Source: Elainella sp. Prado103
GTDB taxonomy: Bacteria > Cyanobacteriota > Cyanobacteriia > Elainellales > Elainellaceae
NCBI GenBank assembly: GCA_025454395.1
Contig: JALOOM010000039.1
Location: 1-38,453, forward strand
Direction: 5' to 3'
Length of the DNA stretch: 38,453 nucleotides
Shown: positions 34,308 to 38,453 of the stretch, in pieces
Numbering within the stretch: position 1 is the first letter of the stretch
Layout: each line of letters begins with the position of its first letter
Program-made: the position numbers and the translations under genes
Notes under the pieces: generated by a model
What the model saw: the letters and a program-made list of their open reading frames with translations, nothing else
The model's database searches: none
What the model was told of the DNA's origin: nothing

Positions 34308-36383
34308 TTACTCCTCTACCGCGATCCCCAGCACTGCAACCAGAAAGCCAAATCGATCAGCAACTTCCTCAATCACTTTGGTCGTGGGTTTGCCAGCACC
34401 ATGCCCCGCTTGCGTTTCGATCCGAATCAGGACGGGGGCTTCACCTCGATGGGCTGCCTGTAGGGCGGCGGCAAACTTAAAGCTGTGGGCAGGCACCACA
34501 CGATCGTCATGGTCGGCCGTTGTGATCAAGGTGGCCGGGTAGGCTGTGCCCGGACGCAGATTGTGCAGGGGCGAATAGGCATAGAGGATCGGGAAGTCTT
34601 CTGGATGCTCGGCAGAACCATACTCCGAACACCAAGCCCAGCCGATCGTAAACTGATGAAACCGCAGCATATCCATGACACCCACTGCCGGTAGAGCTGC
34701 CGCAAACAGATCGGGGCGTTGGGTCATACAGGCTCCTACCAGCAACCCGCCATTACTGCCACCGGAAATAGCTAACTTCTGGGATGAGGTATACCCTTGG
34801 GCAATCAGCCATTCGGCGGCAGCAATAAAGTCATCAAACACATTTTGCTTGTTTTGCTTCATGCCAGCCTGATGCCAGGCTTCGCCATATTCGCCCCCAC
34901 CGCGCAGATTCGGTACAGCATAAATCCCGCCCAGATCCATCCAGACAATATTGCTGGGGGAAAACGACGGGGTAAGCGACACATTAAAACCACCATAACC
35001 ATAGAGGATCGTGGGATTTTGACCCTGCAGTTGCAGCCCCTTTTTGTAGCTCATAAACATGGGGATGCGGGTGCCGTCTTTACTGGGGTAGAACACCTGT
35101 TGAGTTTCGTATTGGGCAGGGTCAAAGGCTACCTGCGGTTGTCGAAAGAGCGTACTCTCACCCGTAATCATGTTGTAGCGGTAGAGCGTTGTGGGAGTAG
35201 TAAAGCTAGTGAAGCTATAGAAAGTTTCGGTGTCTTCTCGCTTGCCACCAAACCCACCGGCCGATCCCACCTCAGGGAGTAGCACTTCTCGCACGAAATG
35301 ACCCTCTAGATCAAAAATTTTGATTTGGGTGTGGGCATCTTGCAGATAGGAAGCCACAAACTGCTGGTTTAGCAGCCCTACCCCTTCTAGCGTTTCCTTT
35401 GCTTCAGGGATCAGTTCCCGCCAGTTCGATCGATCGGGATGGCACACATCAATCGCTATCACCCGACCGCGAGGGGCATCAAGATCGGTTTGTAGCCAGA
35501 ATAGAGTGCCCGCGTTATCGATCAGGCTATAGTGGGCTTCAAACTCTGAAATGAGCTCCACAACGGGGCTACCTGGTTGGGTCAAATCCTGATAAAACAG
35601 CAAATTTTTCGGATCGGTGCCCTGCCAAACCGAGATGATCAAATATCGGCCATCTTCGGTGACATAGCCTCCAAAGCCCCATTCTTTCTGATCGGGACGT
35701 TCGTAGATGAGCACATCCTCTGACTGGGGTGTCCCCAATTGGTGAAAGTAGAGCTTCTGAAAATAGTTGACCTCTTCCAGTTGGGCCGTGGTGTTGGGCT
35801 CGTCGTAGCGAGAATAGAAAAAGCCCGATCGATCCAGCTTCCAACTCGCACCAGAAAATTTGATCCATTTCAGATGGTCTGGGAGGTCTTCGCCGGATTC
35901 CACATCCCGCACTTTCCACTCTTGCCAGTCCGATCCGGCCGTTGACAGTCCATAGGCCATCAGTTGGCCGTCTTCACTGATCGCCAACCCAGAAAGTGCC
36001 ACCGTACCGTCGGGAGAGAGCTGGTTGGGATCGAGCAACACACGCGGTTCCGCTTCCAGGTGCGGCAAGGTATAAAGCACACTTTGATTTTGCAGCCCAT
36101 CGTTTTTAAAGTAAAAATAGCGATCGGCTTTTTTGAAGGGGGTGCTAAATTTTTCGTAGTTCCAGAGCTGGGTGAGCCGCTGCTTCAGGTGATCGCGAAT
36201 GGCAATCTGATTCAGAAAGCCAAAGGTTACCTGGTTTTGCGCTTGGATCCAGGCTTGAGTCTTTTCAGAGTGGGGATCCTCTAACCAGCGATAGGGGTCA
36301 GGAACCCTCACCCCATGATAGAGATCGGTCTGATCACTCTGAAAGCTGGAGGGATAGGGCAGGGAAGGAGCTGGCTGAGACAT
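34308..36383 (-). CDS. prolyl oligopeptidase (S9A serine peptidase)
   Basis: This 691-residue protein has the full S9A layout: an N-terminal segment (YHGVRVPDPYRWLEDPHSEKT), a seven-bladed propeller (about 75-410) and a C-terminal alpha/beta-hydrolase domain. Catalytic residues are visible: Ser in AISGGSNGGLL, Asp in TADHDDRVVP, and His in AGHGAGKP. It cleaves short proline-containing peptides in the cytoplasm; no signal peptide is present. ATG 36383 is chosen as the first Met before the family start; a GTG at 36413 would add ten residues. No operon partner is evident. Confidence 0.96.
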   Translation of the reverse strand: MSQPAPSLPYPSSFQSDQTDLYHGVRVPDPYRWLEDPHSEKTQAWIQAQNQVTFGFLNQIAIRDHLKQRLTQLWNYEKFSTPFKKADRYFYFKNDGLQNQSVLYTLPHLEAEPRVLLDPNQLSPDGTVALSGLAISEDGQLMAYGLSTAGSDWQEWKVRDVESGEDLPDHLKWIKFSGASWKLDRSGFFYSRYDEPNTTAQLEEVNYFQKLYFHQLGTPQSEDVLIYERPDQKEWGFGGYVTEDGRYLIISVWQGTDPKNLLFYQDLTQPGSPVVELISEFEAHYSLIDNAGTLFWLQTDLDAPRGRVIAIDVCHPDRSNWRELIPEAKETLEGVGLLNQQFVASYLQDAHTQIKIFDLEGHFVREVLLPEVGSAGGFGGKREDTETFYSFTSFTTPTTLYRYNMITGESTLFRQPQVAFDPAQYETQQVFYPSKDGTRIPMFMSYKKGLQLQGQNPTILYGYGGFNVSLTPSFSPSNIVWMDLGGIYAVPNLRGGGEYGEAWHQAGMKQNKQNVFDDFIAAAEWLIAQGYTSSQKLAISGGSNGGLLVGACMTQRPDLFAAALPAVGVMDMLRFHQFTIGWAWCSEYGSAEHPEDFPILYAYSPLHNLRPGTAYPATLITTADHDDRVVPAHSFKFAAALQAAHRGEAPVLIRIETQAGHGAGKPTTKVIEEVADRFGFLVAVLGIAVEE

Positions 36384-36555
36384 GGATCCATGGATCTGAA
36401 CAACACCTTCCACTTTATCGAGGTCGCCCCCTGTTTGCTTAAAGAGAGTATTAATAATTATCGATGCTCAAAGGGTTTGAGCTAGATTTAAGAATATTGG
36501 TTCTGTTTGGCTGCAAATTCGGTTACGGCGTTAATGCCGTCTTGATTTCATCTCG

Positions 36556-37062
36556 TTGGTTGGATTCTGGGTTCGTTTCATCATTGGCTTGTTTGATCGC
36601 TGTTTCGGTTTGCCTTTAAAAAACTCACCAAAAAACTCACCTTGCGTTGCGCCTGTGCATTCCCCAAAACTTCAAAAAGTTGACTTAAATCACGATTATC
36701 CCTGCCCCTGCCGTCGTCGGGGGCGCTTGGTACCGATTACCCTAACCGAGGCATTTGGTTGTAATCGCTGCCAGCAAATTTTTGTGTTGCAGGAGAATGG
36801 CTATGTGATCGAGCAGTTGTCTACCACCTATCCCTATAAGCGAGCTTGGCGCTGGACAGGGCATCAGTGGAATGTGGCCCATTCTTCGCTAGCCAGAGGA
36901 TATTTTCCCCTGACACTGGCGATCATTTTTGGGCTACTATTCCTGCTGCTGTTGACGACCCTCAATTCTCCTCTCAGTGCCAGTGTGACGTTTCGAGTGA
37001 TTGCAGCATTGGTGCTGTCTATGATGCTAGTCTTGATGCTATTGCTGGCTTGTAGACGTTAA
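36556..37062 (+). CDS. zinc-ribbon membrane protein (conserved hypothetical)
   Basis: This protein of up to 168 residues has a zinc-ribbon-like domain (CPCRRRGRLVPITLTEAFGC-NRC, about 70-90), an aromatic linker (YPYKRAWRWTGHQW), then two TM helices at the C-terminus (about 115-138 and 146-165). By recall similar proteins occur in other cyanobacteria, but no function is known. The start is uncertain: the TTG at 36556 is in frame, and GTG 36652 would give a shorter protein that still begins before the ribbon. It lies 19 nt upstream of the ProA-like gene and is probably co-transcribed with it. Confidence 0.75.
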   Translation: MVGFWVRFIIGLFDRCFGLPLKNSPKNSPCVAPVHSPKLQKVDLNHDYPCPCRRRGRLVPITLTEAFGCNRCQQIFVLQENGYVIEQLSTTYPYKRAWRWTGHQWNVAHSSLARGYFPLTLAIIFGLLFLLLLTTLNSPLSASVTFRVIAALVLSMMLVLMLLLACRR

Positions 37063-37081
37063 AGCAAGACATTGGTTCCCC

Positions 37082-38338
37082 TTGAACGCACCTTCTGATC
37101 TCACCCGAATTGCCTATCACGCTCAACAGTCCTCCCTGACGTTATCCACGCTGCGGGGTACAGATCGCAGTCGAGCTTTGCAGCTCATGGCAGACTCCCT
37201 GCACGATCGGCAGAATGAAATTTTGGAGGCAAACACTCTAGATTTGGAAGAAAGCCGGGAGATGGCGATCCCCGAACTGGTGCTGGAGTGGTTGAAGTTG
37301 ACTCCAGAACGGCTGCAAACGGCTGGGCAGATTCTAGAACGGTTGGCTGAACTCTCTGATCCGATCCAGCAGGTGCTGAATACTCCGTCCTATCGAGTTG
37401 ATCAGTGCCAAACTTACTGTCAGTTGATGCCGTTAGGGGTGATTGCCCTGGTTTATGAAGCGCTGCCTGAACTGGGAGCGATCGCCGCAGGCATGTGTTT
37501 ACGGGCAGGAAACAGCCTGATTCTACGGGGCGGCACCGAGGCCAGTCATTCTAACCGCATCATTACCGAAACCCTGCAAATGGCGATCGAAGATGCTGGT
37601 CTCCCCACAGGCTGTCTGCAACTGCTGCCGACCGATCAAGGCGATCTGACCCGCGAGCTGGTCACCTTGGATCGCTACGTTAATTTGGTGATTCCCTACG
37701 GGCGATCGAGTTTAGTTCAACAAGTAGTTCGGCAGGCTACAGCCCCGGTTTTGCGCACTGCGATCGGCAATTGCTACCTCTACTGGTCGCCTTCTGGCAG
37801 TTTAGACATTGCCCGCTGGATGATTTTGGATAGCCATCAGAGCGAACCCGATCCAATTAATGCGATCGAAAAAGTGCTGATCCACCGTCACCACAATTTC
37901 ACCGCTTTAACGATGCTCTGGCACGGTCTGAAGGAGAAAGGCTTCCAGTTGCGAGGGGATCCGGAGTTGGTGGCCGAATTTCCGGAGTTATTTACGGTGG
38001 CGGAGGCGGCCGAGTGGAACCAAGCCTACCTGAACGACTCTATTGCCTTCAAAGTCGTCGATGGCTTAGAAACTGCGATCGACTGGATCAATAGCCACAG
38101 TAGCGGCCATGCCGATTGTTTGGCCACCGAGTCTTACCAGGAAAGTCGGCTATTTGCCACCCGCATCAATAGTGCCATGACCTACATCAATGCCTCGCCC
38201 CGGTTCTACCGCAATTCTAAACGGGGTAGCCCGATCGCGCTGGGGATGTCGAATCAAAAAGGGTATCGACGGGGTTTGATTAGCCTGGAAACCCTGACGA
38301 CGGTGAAGCATATTGTGCAGGGCAATGGGAGCCTTTGA
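37082..38338 (+). CDS. ProA-like aldehyde dehydrogenase, catalytic Cys absent
   Basis: This 418-residue protein has the gamma-glutamyl-phosphate reductase fold throughout: MPLGVIALVYEALPELGAIAAG, CLRAGNSLILRGGTEASHSN, VIPYGRSSLVQ, AIGNCYLYWS, SSGHADCLATESYQ and LETLTTVKHIVQGNG. Proline-pathway ProA reduces gamma-glutamyl phosphate using a Cys in the segment ending ...VCNAAE. Here that segment reads SEPDPINAIEKVLIH, placing Ile259 at the Cys position. The later FGLGAEIG region is also changed (RGSPIALGMS). It is probably a paralogue with another or a regulatory role. The start codon is TTG 37082, with no clear SD and no nearby ATG alternative. Confidence 0.87.
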   Translation: MNAPSDLTRIAYHAQQSSLTLSTLRGTDRSRALQLMADSLHDRQNEILEANTLDLEESREMAIPELVLEWLKLTPERLQTAGQILERLAELSDPIQQVLNTPSYRVDQCQTYCQLMPLGVIALVYEALPELGAIAAGMCLRAGNSLILRGGTEASHSNRIITETLQMAIEDAGLPTGCLQLLPTDQGDLTRELVTLDRYVNLVIPYGRSSLVQQVVRQATAPVLRTAIGNCYLYWSPSGSLDIARWMILDSHQSEPDPINAIEKVLIHRHHNFTALTMLWHGLKEKGFQLRGDPELVAEFPELFTVAEAAEWNQAYLNDSIAFKVVDGLETAIDWINSHSSGHADCLATESYQESRLFATRINSAMTYINASPRFYRNSKRGSPIALGMSNQKGYRRGLISLETLTTVKHIVQGNGSL

Positions 38339-38367
38339 ATCTCCCATGTTTGTACCGCTTATCAATC

Positions 38368-38431
38368 AAAGTTCTGACCCACTAAAGTTCTGACCCACTA
38401 AAGTTCTGACCCACTAAAGTTCTGACCCATC
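38368..38431. repeat. 16-bp tandem repeat x4
   Basis: Four contiguous copies of AAAGTTCTGACCCACT (the last ends ATC) lie just after the ProA-like gene, followed by a partial copy. There are no spacers, so it is not CRISPR. Confidence 0.92.
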
Positions 38432-38453
38432 AAAACTCTGTTAGATGGCTCCG

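Noticed and set aside
38368-38431. CRISPR-like array
   Set aside because: The 16-bp units are directly contiguous with no spacers; it is a simple tandem repeat. The same holds for 10366-10409.

Overview
The window is cyanobacterial chromosome. HIP1 octamers (GCGATCGC) occur at 373, 3182, 6111, 9325, 14957, 24602, 29646 and 37478, among others, and GATCG-rich codons are common. The gene set fits: two FtsH proteases, a cyanobacterial DUF6679-type protein, TrhO, a MoeB-rhodanese protein, a lumenal pentapeptide protein and a ProA paralogue. No phage, CRISPR array or intact insertion sequence is visible, so this is mostly core chromosome with one small scarred accessory patch near 30-31.4 kb.

Layout. 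1-2162: the 3' part of an ftsH gene, an M48 metalloprotease, and a tRNA-Leu(CAA) that overlaps the protease stop codon. 2.3-8.1 kb: a small basic ORF, a creatininase-family enzyme, a mostly non-coding stretch, a DUF6679 gene, then a minus-strand set (small protein, full-length ftsH, trhO). 8.3-10.2 kb: a conserved hypothetical and a Na+/Ca2+ exchanger. 10.5-14.3 kb: proS, a JAMM/Mov34 metalloprotease and an E1-like MoeB/rhodanese enzyme on the plus strand; the first two are tightly coupled. 14.4-20.2 kb: two very large minus-strand ORFs, a coiled-coil protein with a long acidic tail and an Hsp70/actin-fold protein with a long acidic head. They meet at an A11 tract and are joined in the -1 frame. 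20.8-24.1 kb: aroB, an AI-2E-family permease and an SGNH hydrolase. 24.1-29.3 kb: envelope and sugar genes (pentapeptide protein, LytR-CpsA-Psr protein, mannose-1-phosphate guanylyltransferase, GT39-like glycosyltransferase). 29.5-31.4 kb: a pseudo-receiver protein, gene remnants, an orphan MNT nucleotidyltransferase, a palindromic element and a methylase fragment. 31.6-38.3 kb: a DAO-type oxidoreductase, a peptidoglycan-binding/SPOR-like protein, a prolyl oligopeptidase, a zinc-ribbon membrane protein and a ProA-like dehydrogenase without its catalytic cysteine.

The most striking signal is the junction at 17541-17640. The first large ORF ends GAA-AAA-AAA-AAA-TAG. The second ORF is open in the -1 frame straight through this point and its first ATG has no Shine-Dalgarno sequence. 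An SD-like GAGG lies 9 nt before the A-run, and a 7-bp stem begins 5 nt after it. This is the arrangement of dnaX-type recoding and predicts an approximately 1925-residue fusion of coiled coil, disordered acidic linker and Hsp70-like domain. A homopolymer sequencing error is the main alternative.

Other unusual points are a 12-codon in-frame deletion in the AAA+ module of the first FtsH, the tRNA/protease overlap, and a habit of 11-18 bp tandem duplications in most intergenic gaps and in several protein linkers.
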